A stretch of 64,000 bases of DNA from Castanea sativa (GCF_040712315.1 NC_134020.1:51073751-51137750); one strand, 5' to 3'; counted from the stretch's first letter, positions 47,604 to 60,131 are shown. The notes: generated by a model from the letters alone, not told the origin. Program-made: numbers and translations.

Positions 47604-48106
47604 CTGACAACATTATTGTAGACCAGATTATGAACCATGGAAGGAAATATCATAAAATAGCATAGAAAAATCAGAATATCAGAAATTAAAAGAAGCAAAA
47701 GAATGAAACGGATTTCTAACACCAACTTCTATTTTTGAAATGAAAACAAAATACTAATCTTATAATTTATTGGAAAAAGAAAATTTAATAAAGATCTGAT
47801 TTGGCACTGCAGGTATCAGTTTTCCATAGCAAGTAGAGACAAACAAGAATAAATCCACTGATTCCAAAAACCCATTTTGTTGAAGTAAAGTTGCCAAAAT
47901 AAACAGTCACAAAGCAATGAATTTTCCATCAAGAAAAAAGTTGTACAGCCAAATAATCCAAATCCCGAGTCTGACTATGGATCTTCTTTCAAGATATATC
48001 CTTTAAAAGAACAAATATAACATTCCCAACAACTTCTTTTCAACTTTTCAGGACCAAATATTTAAAACTTTTTCAAAAATAAGTCAATGAATCAGGTTGT
48101 GAGATA

Positions 48107-48151
48107 GTAAATTAAACCAATGAGGTCTGTCACCTCATTGGTTTAATTTAC
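48107..48151. repeat. Perfect 20-bp hairpin
   Basis: 48107-48126 and 48132-48151 are exact reverse complements separated by CTGTC. A further partial copy (CCAATGAGGTCTG) follows at about 48161. No terminator or gene context is apparent. Confidence 0.9.
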
Positions 48152-48578
48152 ACCTCTCCGACCAATGAGGTCTGCCATCTTTCCACTTATTAATCCACCC
48201 ATTACTCCTCCAATAGTCAATATTGAACCAAAAACTGAATACTGCACAAGTCAGAAACAATTTAAATAGATAAAGAATTGATTGGCAATGAAAAAATCTC
48301 TACGCAAACAGATAAATGTAACAATGAAGTGGAATAACCAGGGTTGCGTTCAAAATTTTAGCAACAGCAACTGCATCACATATCTTCAAAGAAACAAGGT
48401 AAACACTGAAGTTAAATAGAAGTATACTATACACGCAAACTGTTAGCTATAGTTGCTACAACAAGTAACATTTACTGTATAAATTTTGTGTCCTATTCTC
48501 TCCCAAATGCATTTTCAACCTTCCATATTCTTGGTCACTTACCCCCATCTTATGCTGTTCTGCTGTTGAACTGACTGA

Positions 48579-48607
48579 AACAACAACAACAACAACAACA
48601 ACAACAA
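48579..48607. repeat. (AAC)n microsatellite
   Basis: About 9-10 AAC units. Confidence 0.9.
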
Positions 48608-48927
48608 GAGAAATCTTAGAGGGAACAATAAATTTAAAAATATAAAAATATAAAAAGTTTAGACACACAATTTTTCATAACCACAGTCCACCATTGAGAT
48701 AATAATGTAACAGTATGGCTCACGGATTATGAAATAGAAGATTCAAGCAGATCATAAACAACAATATTCAAGGTTGGATTCTAAGACCTTTGACTGGTCT
48801 CACCTTTTGGTTCCGCCAATGCGAATTGACCATCGAAAATCATCCCCGTTTTCTTCTCCTCACTGGTTCCTTGACTGGTCTCACCTTGCCTGAAAAGAAC
48901 ACAAGCAAATGCTAATATTCAAATCAT

Positions 48928-51374
48928 TTAACCATAAAAAGATGCATATGTAATCGGTATAAGAGGGGGAGTACCATGTCCAGTCCCACAGTCAGGAGGA
49001 TGTGTCCGTGTCCATTGCAGCCTTTGCGGCCGATCCTCACTATGTGAAGCCTCTGGTGGGGGGGTGGGTATCTCTGTCTGGATGGCACCAGGGGTGGGCA
49101 TGAATCTCATCTCATCTCTACCACATACATCTGTGGGGATAGTGCCGGTAGTCGATGGGGGAGAGGATGTGGGTGGGCAGGTATCATCGCGAACCATGGA
49201 TGGGGACCGACATGTCTCACCAAGGGCAAACGTATGGGATGAACCCGCATCATCATGTGCCATGGAGCCCATGTCATAACTAGTGTCCTCCATGGTGTGG
49301 TCATGCACGGGTGTGTGACGCCCACCCGATGTGTGACAGCGACTAGTTGTGGGATGCTGACTAGATGTATGACGCTGACTAGATTGACGATCTCCATGCC
49401 CTTAACGTCCACCTGCTTGCCAACCACGCCCTACAACCAGTTCACTTGTGTTGCCCACAGTGCGTGCATCGTCCAAGGTCAATCAACTGATCTCTTCAAC
49501 AGATTGCAAGGCATTAATACAGTCGATGTAGATCTCAGACCCTGGTTCGAACTTCACCATAATCCTCAACTGTGATTCAACCTGTCACAAGTATACAAGA
49601 GTAGTGTTAGGATTTGGAACTAAACTATGCGAAGCGAGGTACATTTATAACAGAACAGTCTTTGTAAACTTACCAAAGTGTCCCAGTACGAGGTCTCTTT
49701 TGTAATATGCCGAACAGTGATGGGACGATACCACACCATATACACGTCATTGTAGCTCATTACCCCATGAAAGGGCAGTGCTTCGAAAATTGTGGCGTGC
49801 GCAGCCTATCTAGCAATATGAGTGGCATGTTCATCAACCCAATTTTTTTCGTGCTTGCCCTGGAGTATTATCTTGTGAAGTTCAATTGAAGTATCAACAT
49901 TGTCCAGTACGCCTTGCTTCATCCCAAACTGTCGGAGAACACATTCGGGGTGATGGCCTTCAACCACCCAAAAATGTATGAGTGGCACGATGGACCTCCA
50001 TATGTGTTGGCCTGCTGCACAATATGCGGGCAGGGAACTCAAATAATCTCTATATGGCTCCTAGACAATCTACAATGATCCAACAAATGCAAACAACCAT
50101 ATTAACAATATAATTAGAAAAAAATGTGTAACAAATGTGACCAATACATGCCAAAGTGGTTCCCACTTGTAAGGCACGATACCTGATTTGGCCAAAGCGA
50201 AGCAAGCGACACACAATAGGCACATAGGACGTGCATTGGACGGTCAGTTGTTATCTTAGCCCCTTTCCATCTACCAAACAACACAAACATAACCTTCATA
50301 TTAGTTACTTACATGATTCCCATGCGAAAAAAATTAATGCGAAAATGTAAAACGATAACTAAGATGAAGATCCTACATACCTGATAGCAAGTGGACCTAG
50401 GGGCAGTGCCTGGTGTGGATGCCTCATCACAAGACATATGTGTGGAAACCTCGCCCACGCCCACAAATGCACTAATAGCAGTGCACCGCCAATTTGCTTG
50501 GCTATCTTCTCTGTTGCCTTACAGAGGTGTCTATATAGCCAACTTAGTGTTGCACTACCCCAACTATAATTCTTTCTATTGCTGATTGGATTGAAAAATT
50601 GTAGATACATGATTGAGAGCCATTCGCCAGATTTGTCCACAAATAGTATACTACCCAACATTTGGAGGATGTAAAACCGAGCATACTACTGCACACACAC
50701 CTCAGTGGCGTCAGCAGGGAGAGGGTTGCGAAACTGCTCCTCCAACCATTTGGCTTTTATCCTCGGCCCTTCCAACACTGCAGTGTTCTTTTTCGTACCA
50801 ACTGGTCTTTCCGGTGGAGGGGGGGTACCTAGAAATTCAATGCAAAAGTCACGCCACTTGTCCATATGGGTAAATCCCACCACCGGCAAGCCATGTACAG
50901 GTAACCCCATTATGACCTCTATGTCTTGTAGCGTGATGGTCATCTCACCGCGAGGCAAGTGGAATGAATGCATCTCTGGCCATCATCTCTCCACTAAGGC
51001 CATGATTAGTGCATGGTCAAGGTCCATATGTGGGACCTGAAGTAGCCCATCGAACCCCGCATCTGTGATATAAGTGGCAATCTGTGGATCTAAACCACCT
51101 TCAAACAGACCTTTCTCTCGGTGACGACAAGTCAGTACACCTGGCACTTCCTGCAAATAGAGCAACTTAATATTAATAATAGTATTCACTAACCACGTAA
51201 TAATTACACTTCAAACTTAAATACCAAAAATCTTTCTACTACATATATTAACTACGATTTTGGACTTGTGCATACCTCGCCTGCCAAAGGAGCATCCCAA
51301 AGCAAACTTGAACGATGCATAGGTTGCCTCATCAAGACAGTCCCTATAGAGGGTCTCACTCGATGTGGGTCCAT
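48928..51374 (-). pseudogene. Plant mobile domain (MAIN-like) pseudogene, five exons
   Basis: Exons on the minus strand: 51276-51374 (MDPHRVRPSIG), 50381-51150, 50183-50270 (RWKGAKITTDRP), 49684-50060 and 48928-49581, all with GT/AG borders. Family landmarks are LTCRHREKG, FHLPRGEMTITLQDIEVIMG, YSWGSATLSWLYRHLC, KQIGGALLLVHLWAWARFP, HHPECVLRQFG and MVWYRPITVRHI; the C-terminal exon is Ser/Thr/His/Pro-rich. Total about 660 codons, normal for the family, which is transposon-associated and often annotated as serine/threonine phosphatase 7 long form. In-frame stops lie at 50983, 50686, 49806, 49483 and 49402 (lowest base), each one transition from a sense codon. Splice sites remain good, so decay is by point mutation. 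Confidence 0.9.
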
Positions 51375-52581
51375 ATCTAGCATAAATTAAAGGTGATTAA
51401 TGGCCCATTAGCATATTCATCAAATACCCATAAGCATTCAGTTTAATACATACACATATATATATACACACACAAAGAAAGGAGACACATTTTATGGCCT
51501 CAGAAGAAAATCAAATATTTACTCATTCCTAAGCCACTTGCATTAGATATTAAAATGAACGAATACAAATATATTTTCTTTTCTCAAGTAATTAGTCCCT
51601 CAAAACCAGTAAAGCCAATATAAGTAGAGCTAACCTCCCTTGATCAATCCCAATTCGCAATATATATGGAAAGAGTATTTACTGAAGATTTATGCGTTTA
51701 ACTCAAGACTGCAGCTTACTTGTGTCAAAGTTAGTGAAATTACTAAGATATAATGGCAACTAAATTACAAAGATAATTAATTTTATTGCAATGGTTTCTT
51801 TTTCTTTTTCTTTTTTTGGGTGGAGGTGGTTCAAAACAAAATCAAATTTTTGTAACAAAATATCAATAAATGAACAACTATTAGATTACCCATGGAAAGG
51901 AGTGTTTTCTTGCATAAGTGACAGCATTCACACAATGCAGGGTACCTATTACTTAAGACATATACATAATCTCAAGCAATTATAGCCTACCGACCATAAG
52001 AACAATTTAACATGGTACGCAGAAAATTTGAATAACCAAGATTAGGGATCTACAACAACAATATTAACAACCAAGTCTTGGTCCCAAAATTTTTTAGGTC
52101 TATTATGGATTTTCAATGGACTAACCGGGATCGACCGTATTTACACCATTCTATCCTATATGAAGTCATCCTATGCAGCATTGCTAGTAGGGGATGCCTC
52201 AACATGTATCTTTAGTGGATTCAATCACAATAAAGTGATTAAATTTTACACTAGCAAAATCAAAATCAAGGTGCAATAAAAAAAAAATTTACCCCTCTTA
52301 TTTCAACTAAAAATGTGAGAAACCACAACGTGCAAGCCTCTTGCTACTAGAAAGAACACAACAATTAGTACCTAAAATTAACCATTCACCCACTTTCAAG
52401 GTGTGGAATGAAAATAAATGACCTTACAATATAGACCATGTATAGTTAATTAGCCATACAGCATCACAAAACTTTAAAATTCATACTACCCAAACAGTGG
52501 AAGAGCAGCCCATTGCAACTAAATTATTAAACAGTGGCTAGTCAATGAGTGACAGTGTATAGCTAGCAATAGTTATAGCAT
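51375..52581. other. Upstream DNA of the PMD pseudogene
   Basis: AT-rich, with small low-complexity runs (about 51460-51480 and 51785-51830). No gene or element ends recognised. Confidence 0.4.
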
Positions 52582-52589
52582 CATAAAAG

Positions 52590-53639
52590 CTATGATGCAC
52601 AAACACGGACACGACACAGACACGGATACGGCGATACAGCAATTTTTGAAAAACTAGGACACGACACGGCATGGACACGGCAATTAAATAAATAATTAAA
52701 TTTTATATTTAGGCATATTTTTAAATATTTTTAGACATAAAATACGTTTATATCTTGAATTTAAATTATGTACAAACTACAAATAAGTAAACTAAGACCC
52801 AAAGTAGTACAATAATACACATAAAATGTTTAGAGTACAAACCAAAAGTTTAAATAGGCTAAATTCAATATCAAACAAAAAACATAAAAGGAAATAAGCA
52901 GGACACACAAAAACAAGCTTTAGTAAAATCACCTACAATATTTAACTTTAATAAATAAATAAAACTATAACAGAACACACAAAAACAAAAAATCACTAAA
53001 TTCATAATTAACATTATAATTTATAAGGCAAGGTTGAGTAAAGAAGAAAAAAAATAAAAATATATATACACAGTAAAGTATAACACAGTGAGTGGGATTA
53101 AAAAAAAAAGCTTTGGGTGTTATAAATATAACACGCCACAATACACCAAACCAAAGGTCCTAAGCAGTCAGCAGATAAAAGAAAGAAAAAAGAAAAAAAG
53201 AAATCGCAAAACAGAAAGAGAGAAGAGAAGAAGCTCGCACCTGTCCACGCCGAGAGAGAGAGATTGGAAGGAACAGAGGGACAGAGGGAGCTTGTCGACT
53301 CACCGATCGGCTCGATGTAGCTCCGGCGAGGGACAGGGGGCAACGGGCAGAGGGAAATCAAAGGTTGGGCTGTGTGGGTTTCTGATATTTCACTTCTCAC
53401 TTATGGGCTGTGTGGGTTTTTGTTTTGTTTTTTTTCCATTGCTGGCGTGTCCACCGTGTTGGCGCCGTGTCGGCGCCACGTCGGTGCAATGTCGGAGAAG
53501 CGAAAAAAAAAAAACAAAAAAACAAAAAAAAAAATGACACCACTCAGACACCAGTGTCCGGTGAGTCTTACCTGTACCGGTGTCCGACACATGTCGGACA
53601 CCGATACATTGGCAAAAATGCCGTGTCGATGCAGCCTAG
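52590..53639. mobile_element. hAT-like non-autonomous element, 1050 bp, 8-bp TSD
   Basis: CATAAAAG at 52582-52589 recurs at 53640-53647. The ends are inverted: left CTATGATGCACAAACACGG, right reading CTAGGCTGCATCGACACGG on the other strand. Sub-terminal regions are packed with GACACGG/CCGTGTC words in both directions, usual for hAT transposase binding sites. No transposase; small frames inside are low complexity. Confidence 0.8.
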
Positions 53640-54280
53640 CATAAAAGTTCACAATATATAGAGAAAGCACAGGCATCAGAAGTTACAATCTTTGACCACC
53701 CAAAAAATGAACAAAATTTTGTCTGTATTACTATTAGGGGTAATCGGAGTGGATGATTTTGGCGAATGAAAATCCCAATTCCAAGACACTGAAAGCTTGA
53801 ATTTTTTTAATGTTGTTTAGATAATCAGTGTGGTGGGCAAACAAAGAATGAAAAGATAGAGTAGTACAAGTACAAGTATAAATGAGTGTAAGTTTGGAAA
53901 ACAAAGAAACAAAGGTTTGGGTTGAATGTAAGATTTAGTAGTCTTGAAGAAGTGTAATTTAAAAAATCATGGAAGTGTAAACCAGAAAGAAAAAAAAATT
54001 TACCAAAATGTTAATCTTTGAGTGCGAGGTCGCCGACGAGAGGAGAATTCTTGTTTTCCGCCAACAATGATATGCGCTTGTCTCCGGTGGAGTGAGTGAC
54101 GTCGCGAGAGAGGAGACTTCTTGATTTCTGCCGACGATGAGATGGGCTTGTCTCGGTGGAGTGAGGGTTTGGGGTTTGTACGTTTGGGTGTGAAGGAGAG
54201 TGAGAGTGTGTGTTCAAGTATGTGAGTGGTGAGGTTGAGAGTGAAATAAAATTTGAATATTTTGTGGTTTTAGTGAGTGA

Positions 54281-54632
54281 TACTCGAGTTTAAGGGACTC
54301 GGGTACAACTAAGACAGTACTCGAGTCCACTACACTCGAGTATTAATCTGTCAGATTTGGCCGTCATACCCAAGACATACTCGAGTTTAGGGAACTCGGG
54401 TACTTCACTAACACAGTACTCGAGCTTCTTAAACTCGAATATCAAATGGCATGATACACTCAAGAAATTACAGCCAACCCAGATTGGTACTTGAGTTTAA
54501 TGGACTCGGGTACCATGGTACTCGAGCCCAGGAAACTCGAGTACTATGCGCATTTTTTAAATTCGAAATGCCACGTTGGCATGCCACGGTGGAACTAGGA
54601 AATCTGGTACTCGAGCTCACCAAGCTTGAGTA
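54281..54632. repeat. Array of seven 25-nt hairpin modules
   Basis: Modules at 54281, 54318, 54378, 54417, 54488, 54519 and 54608 are each exactly 25 nt: TACTCGAG plus a short loop plus CTCGAGTA (or one change), giving a 9-bp stem and 7-nt loop. Spacers are 6 to 64 bp and unrelated. It lies upstream of the PMD pseudogene. Confidence 0.88.
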
Positions 54633-54722
54633 CTGGAAAAAGTGGTAGATCCCCATTTATTTCTGAAACAGTGTTTTTTGGCTAAAATTTTTGAAAAAAG
54701 GTGGTATTTGGCCATTTTGGCC

Positions 54723-55445
54723 CTATTTCTTTGTCTTTTGAAATATCTCTTTTGCTCTGCTCTAACGTAGACTTAGGCTTTCCTCTAGTTCTCTTTTGGC
54801 TAAATTGGCTTTTTGTGTAAGTGTATATATGTAAATATGTAATTGTGTATTTGTGTTAACTGTTGATTCGCCATTGTCTCTTGAGTGGGGGAATGGGGGT
54901 GGGGCCGTGGCATTGGATTGAGGTAGTGGTCCTGGTCCACTTAAAAGCAACACCCAGAACAACACATTATTAAAAAACACAAAAAAAAAAAAAAAAAAAA
55001 ACTATGTTAGGCAGTCGGTTGAGTCAGGTAGATGATGCAATGTATTTGTATTCTTTACCTTGTGCAAAACAAACTAAACAGTGGGGTGTGTACTAGATTG
55101 CTAGATTGCTAAAGAAAAATAATGAAACAACTGAAAAAGAATAATTAATAATTTTATTAGTATTTCAAATGAATTAATAATTTATTATTTATTCTTTTGC
55201 TAGTTATTATTGACAAATATTTGATAAGGAAACCACGTACCTAAGATTCATTTCTTGTGCAAGATTCATCTTCATTTTCTAAGCAAATTCATGTAAACTT
55301 TAACTTAGAAAATCTTCATTCAGATATGAATTTGCGTGTTTTTTGGTTGTTGTTGGCGTAAATATATGAATTTCTCTTTTTATTAGACTGTGTAATTTAT
55401 TCTTCTTAAGGATCATCTTGGAAAAAATTACTGGAGCTACCGCTG
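54723..55445. mobile_element. Right half of the hAT-like element, left border of unit C
   Basis: Homologous to 32016-32726. It ends GGAGCTACCGCTG and is followed by CTTACTTG, the decayed target duplication. The left half is absent: at 54723 the sequence switches to PMD-flanking DNA within CTATTTCTTTG. The unit duplication therefore broke inside the transposon. Confidence 0.83.
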
Positions 55446-58400
55446 CTTACTTGTATGGGTCGATTGTGTGATGCACTTACTATATTTGATACATACAAAC
55501 AAATCTAATGGGACATCCCATAACCACGTAAAAAGGTTATGCCCTATATCCACAACTAATATGTATCAGATTAGTTCTTATCTGCATAATTGGGGTCAGA
55601 ACCAAGTTTTATTTTCTCTCCAATTTTTTCCCATGCTTTTCTTTTTAATTCCAGACCATCTAGTTTAATTTTACAGCCTAGGTTTCAAAACCCTGCACTC
55701 TTGGGCCATAGCACAGAAAACTCGCAGACAAAAGAAGAATACACATTCCTCAGATTCTCACTAAAGAATGAAAACTGCTATCAGCATGCATACCCTCCAC
55801 CCCTATCTTTCAGCTCCAACAAACTCTTATGGAAAACAACCGAAACTGAAGAATTGGATACCTCCAAAAATACAGAAGAAAAAACAAAGAAATACATTGA
55901 ATTGAAATTAGAACTAACCTTTCCCTGGAGTACTGATGCCTACAGTGAAATTTTGATCAAATTCACATTCAGATTTTGCTTAGGCTTGTATTTAGATGTT
56001 GTAAACTATAACAAAATCTAGCTTTATTGTTTGGCAAAACATTAAGTCGTATGTAGAGAGAAGAATTTTGTATTTTAAACAAATATAAGAATTTACTCAA
56101 TTGTATCAAGTAGTAACTAGATGAGTACAGTACTTATCAATAATATCAAGCCTATACAAAAGCTCCACACTAGGCTAATTCTAGTGTTCTAAAATTGAAC
56201 AGGTACACTACCACAGCTTCCAAAGATGACCAACATGATAAGAACAAAGGAACGGAAACTGATTTAGAAAAGAAAAAGAATGAAACAATCCACTGTTCTG
56301 TTTTCTTCTATACAGCTATCTTGTAATACCCCAAGTTGTACAAGCTACTACATGGGTAAAAAAGAAGACAGATTAGCTTCAACTAAAAGTTACCATCTTT
56401 CAAGCTTCAACATCTGAGGTATTAGACAGTTACCAAAGAATTCTATGAGGATTAATCACTCGAACCCACCTTTAAAAATGGTCCTGGCAGGTTTTGCACG
56501 TGCAACCTTCAAACAAGTGACAATGCTGGAACATGATGTTGCTTCAAGAACGAATGCTGCTTTCATTTTCAATTTCTAAAGGCAGCATATATTTGTATGT
56601 AGGTTTCTAGCATTTACAAGTTTTCAAGGAAGGAAAAGAGCATTCACAGTGAAGTCACCGTATAAACAATTAAACATGCACATTTACCACATGAGAAACT
56701 AAACGGAGAATCACGCATCTTACTGTAATAATCACTTACCCAATATTGCATATCATAACCATAAACACTAAGAACATTGAAGATGAAATATTATTTTCTT
56801 TTTTCTACATTAAAAGGCAAATATCAAATCTAGTAAATATTGCCAGTCTATAATCTGAGCCACCACATGTAAAATCAATGTATTGTAAATACTCTACTGT
56901 ACACACTAGTTATATATTTTGTACGTGCATGCCTATCTATTAGTGTTAGATTGCATAGGATTTTAGTCTAAGATCAAGTGTGCTCCAATCATGTTAAATA
57001 ATTCACAACAAATCTGTCCATAGCCTAAATAAACCTCCATTTTCCTCGGTCAAAACTCAAAACAGATACTTGCCAAGTGAGAGAAACAGTAAAGCAAGTT
57101 GCAGTGCAGGAACGGACTTGGTAATGATTCATTACTCTAGCAATAAAGAGCTATAAAATCATGTGTTGTTAAACACCCAGATTTTGTCACTGATACCAAA
57201 TATATCCCCTTCAATAAAGTGAATAAGAGATAAAAAGTTGAAATCCCCAAGCTGAAAGCTAGTAAATGAAAATAAAAATAAAAGTTTTTTTTTTTTGATA
57301 AGTAATGATCTTTAATTAATTCAAAAACTTCCAAGTATACAGATAAAGCACCAACATCAGCCTCTCAAAATACAATGCTCTAACAAATCTGAAAAAGAAT
57401 CTCAGAAGAAAAAAATGTATAGCTCTAGCCCAATCCAGCATGGAATGAAAAAGACTTTAAGCTCAATGCTACACTGCTCACAACAACCCTCAAAACTAAG
57501 AATGCAAGACTCAGCCATTGTCTAGAAGAGAATGGTGATTAGAAGGTGCTTCACTTAGTCAGCCTATTCACAAGCTCCTTGAGAGAGAGAGAGAGAGAGA
57601 GAGCGAGCAGAACCCAAAATTCCACTACACTACCAACCCAACTTCAATCAGCCATAACATACTCATTTTAAATCCAAATTATACAAAAATTTATGTTAAA
57701 ATTGAAGGTCAAGACGGAGACTTTCCAACGATATAAAACGTCACTAAATATTATTTGTGTGTCAAAAGTTATAACCAAAATAATGAGTAAATGTCATCTT
57801 TCAGCATCGTTTTCAAAGCGATTTGAGCACTTTTGAGTTGTAATTACCTCCAAACTATTACGAACTCTTTAATTACCATTGATAAAGTATATCAAGCACA
57901 TCATTGGAGCTGGAGACCAAATATTATTAATAGGTACAAAATGAGGTGTCTACATGCAAGAATCCAAAAATTATAAAAAGTGACCATTGAAAATGGAACT
58001 TCACCATTATAAAGCATAATATGGTTCAACATCTAGACTTCTAAAAATTTGTTAAATATTTGTTAATTATGTTAATTTCTAGTAAAGAGTAAGGACTATA
58101 AAACCAATGACCTACTATTTTGGTTATAAAGTAGTTGTACTTGGATTGTATTTACTCTTCCACTTACTACTGCAATTATTTCAAACAAGCATTTTCAATC
58201 AGAAATATTATACAACTAAATTTCAAAACAAAATGGAAGGTGCGATTCTAGTCTTTCTAGTGGGAATTTTGATTTATCCATTAAAGGAAATTGTTGTGAA
58301 ATTTACTACAAAATTAATCATAGATGATTTCAGCATTCAAAAGAGTATCAAGTTCTATTTTGATATATCATAAATGATTGAGTTGAAATGTATTAAGAAA

Positions 58401-58964
58401 ATTTTATATGTACTTTTTTTGTTTATATTTTATTAATACTGAATTAGTGAACTACTTATTTTACTTTCAATGTTATTACATTCCTTATTTTTTTAATGAT
58501 AAAAATTGTTGTTCATGTTATGGCCTTCCAAATTCAAATTCATGAATTTTTCCATGAATAAATTGTAATATCAAGTCGTCATTTGCAACAACCATAAGAT
58601 CATTATTTCATACATACAATACAATTAATATAAATTTTTTAGAACTTGGATTACAAACTCACATCGCTTAAAATAGTTTGCCACATTGAGTGCTTCATAC
58701 ACAAATTCACCAAAGATCTATACTAGAGACCTTCATTATTCAATAAGGATGCATATTTAAAAATACAAAGATAAGAAATTTGCCACACTTGACTTCCAAA
58801 GAGAAGCATTATTCTTATAAAATATTTAAACTAAGACAATGGTGGACCTTAAGCATAATAACCATTTAGAGGTAGCAGTACATAGGTGAAGCACAAAGTG
58901 ATCGTGGTGGCGGGTATTATTAGTCGCGAGAAGATCTTGGTGGTGATCAAGATCTTCGTGGTGG

Positions 58965-60131
58965 TCAAGATCTTCGTGGAGGTGGAGATTTTGGTGGTGG
59001 TGGAGATTTTGGAGGTGGAGGAGATGCCGAGGGTGGCGGTGGAGGGGGAGAAGATTTTGGTGGTGGAGGGGATGGTGAGCGTGGTGGTGGTGGAGATTTT
59101 GGAGGTGGAGGTGATGTCGAGGGTGGCGGTGGAGGGGGTGAAGATTTTGGCGGTGGAGGGGGAGAAGATTTTGGTGGTGGAGGGGATGGTGAGCGTGGTG
59201 GTGGTGGAGATTTTGGAGGTGGAGGTGATATCGAGGGTGGCGGTGGAGGGGGTGAAGATTTTGGCAGTGGAGGGGGAGAAGATTTTGGTGGTGGTGGAGA
59301 TTTTAGAGGTGGAGGAGATGCCGAGGGTGGCGGTGGAGGGGGAGAAGATTTTGGTGGTGGAGGGGATGGTGAGCGTGGTGGTGGTGGAGATTTTGGAGAT
59401 GGAGGTGATGTCGAGGGTGGCGGTGGAGGGGGTGAAGACTTTGGCGATGGAGGGGATGGAGAGGGTGGCGGTGGAGGGGGAGAATATTTTGGTGGTGGAG
59501 GGGATGGTGAGCGTGGTGGTGGTGGAGATTTTGGAGGTGGAGGTGATGTCGAGGGTGGCGGTGGAGGGGGTGAAGATTTTGGCGGTGGAGGGGGAGAAGA
59601 TTTTGGTGGTGGTGGAGATTTTGGAGGTGGAGGAGATGCCGAGGGAGGCGGTGGAGGGGGAGAAGATTTTGGAGGTGGAGGTGATGTCGAGGGTGGCGGT
59701 GGTGGTGGTGGAGATTTTGGAGGTGGAGGCGATGTCAAGGATGGAGGTGGAGGGGGTGAAGATTTTGGCGGTGGAGGGGATGGAGAGGGTGGCGGTGGAG
59801 GGGGAGAAGATTTTGGTGGTGGAGGGGATGGTGAGCGTGGTGGTGGTGGAGATTTTGGAGGTGGAGGGGGTGAAGATTTTGGCCTTGGGAATGGAAATGT
59901 TGGCCTTGGGAATGGTATAAAGGGAAATGTCTTTTGATCACTTGAGGGGTAGGGTTCTTGGTCGTGAGGTAGTGTTGACAAATGTTTTGGGGGTTGATGG
60001 TCTTCATCATGTGTTTGTGATTGCAAACCAAAGAAGTAAAGCTTATCAGCTACCACATTAGTGGCAATGAGGCAAAATGCTATAGCATAAATCGTGTGAG
60101 GCCAATGCCTCGAGTTTGCAAGGGCACCCAT
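58965..60131 (-). CDS. Extensin-like hydroxyproline-rich protein, copy C (388 aa)
   Basis: The longest copy. ATG at 60129-60131; signal peptide 1-28 (core IYAIAFCLIATNVV, with Met13 of A changed to Thr); mature start DKLYFFGLQSQTHDEDH; linker FPFPRPTFPFPRPK; then Ser-(Pro)n repeats with Lys/Arg to KSPPPRRS. It lacks the SPPPLPRS block that follows the linker in A and B, going straight to SPPPPPKSPPPP, and has more internal blocks. As in the other copies, no Tyr lies in the repeats, so cross-linking would have to use Lys or the N-terminal Tyr. It is likely functional by reading-frame integrity and a conserved promoter. Confidence 0.82.
   Translation of the reverse strand: MGALANSRHWPHTIYAIAFCLIATNVVADKLYFFGLQSQTHDEDHQPPKHLSTLPHDQEPYPSSDQKTFPFIPFPRPTFPFPRPKSSPPPPPKSPPPPRSPSPPPPKSSPPPPPPSPSPPPPKSSPPPPPSLTSPPPPKSPPPPPPPSTSPPPPKSSPPPPPPSASPPPPKSPPPPKSSPPPPPKSSPPPPPPSTSPPPPKSPPPPRSPSPPPPKYSPPPPPPSPSPPSPKSSPPPPPPSTSPPSPKSPPPPRSPSPPPPKSSPPPPPPSASPPPLKSPPPPKSSPPPLPKSSPPPPPPSISPPPPKSPPPPRSPSPPPPKSSPPPPPKSSPPPPPPSTSPPPPKSPPPPRSPSPPPPKSSPPPPPPSASPPPPKSPPPPKSPPPRRS

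Larger units (their letters stand above)
47604..48927. other. DNA between flippase and PMD fragments
   Basis: Apart from the hairpin and the AAC tract I see no gene. The part next to 47604 is presumably the flippase intron. GACTGGTCTCACCTT occurs twice near 48790 and 48875. Confidence 0.4.

Noticed and set aside
49064..49575. Plus-strand and alternative frames over the PMD C-terminal exon
   Set aside because: They are shadows of the Ser/Thr/His/Pro-rich exon read on the minus strand.
52590..53639. GACACGG-rich region considered as a gene with Lys-rich product
   Set aside because: The 8-bp duplication and inverted ends show a hAT-like element; frames are low complexity.
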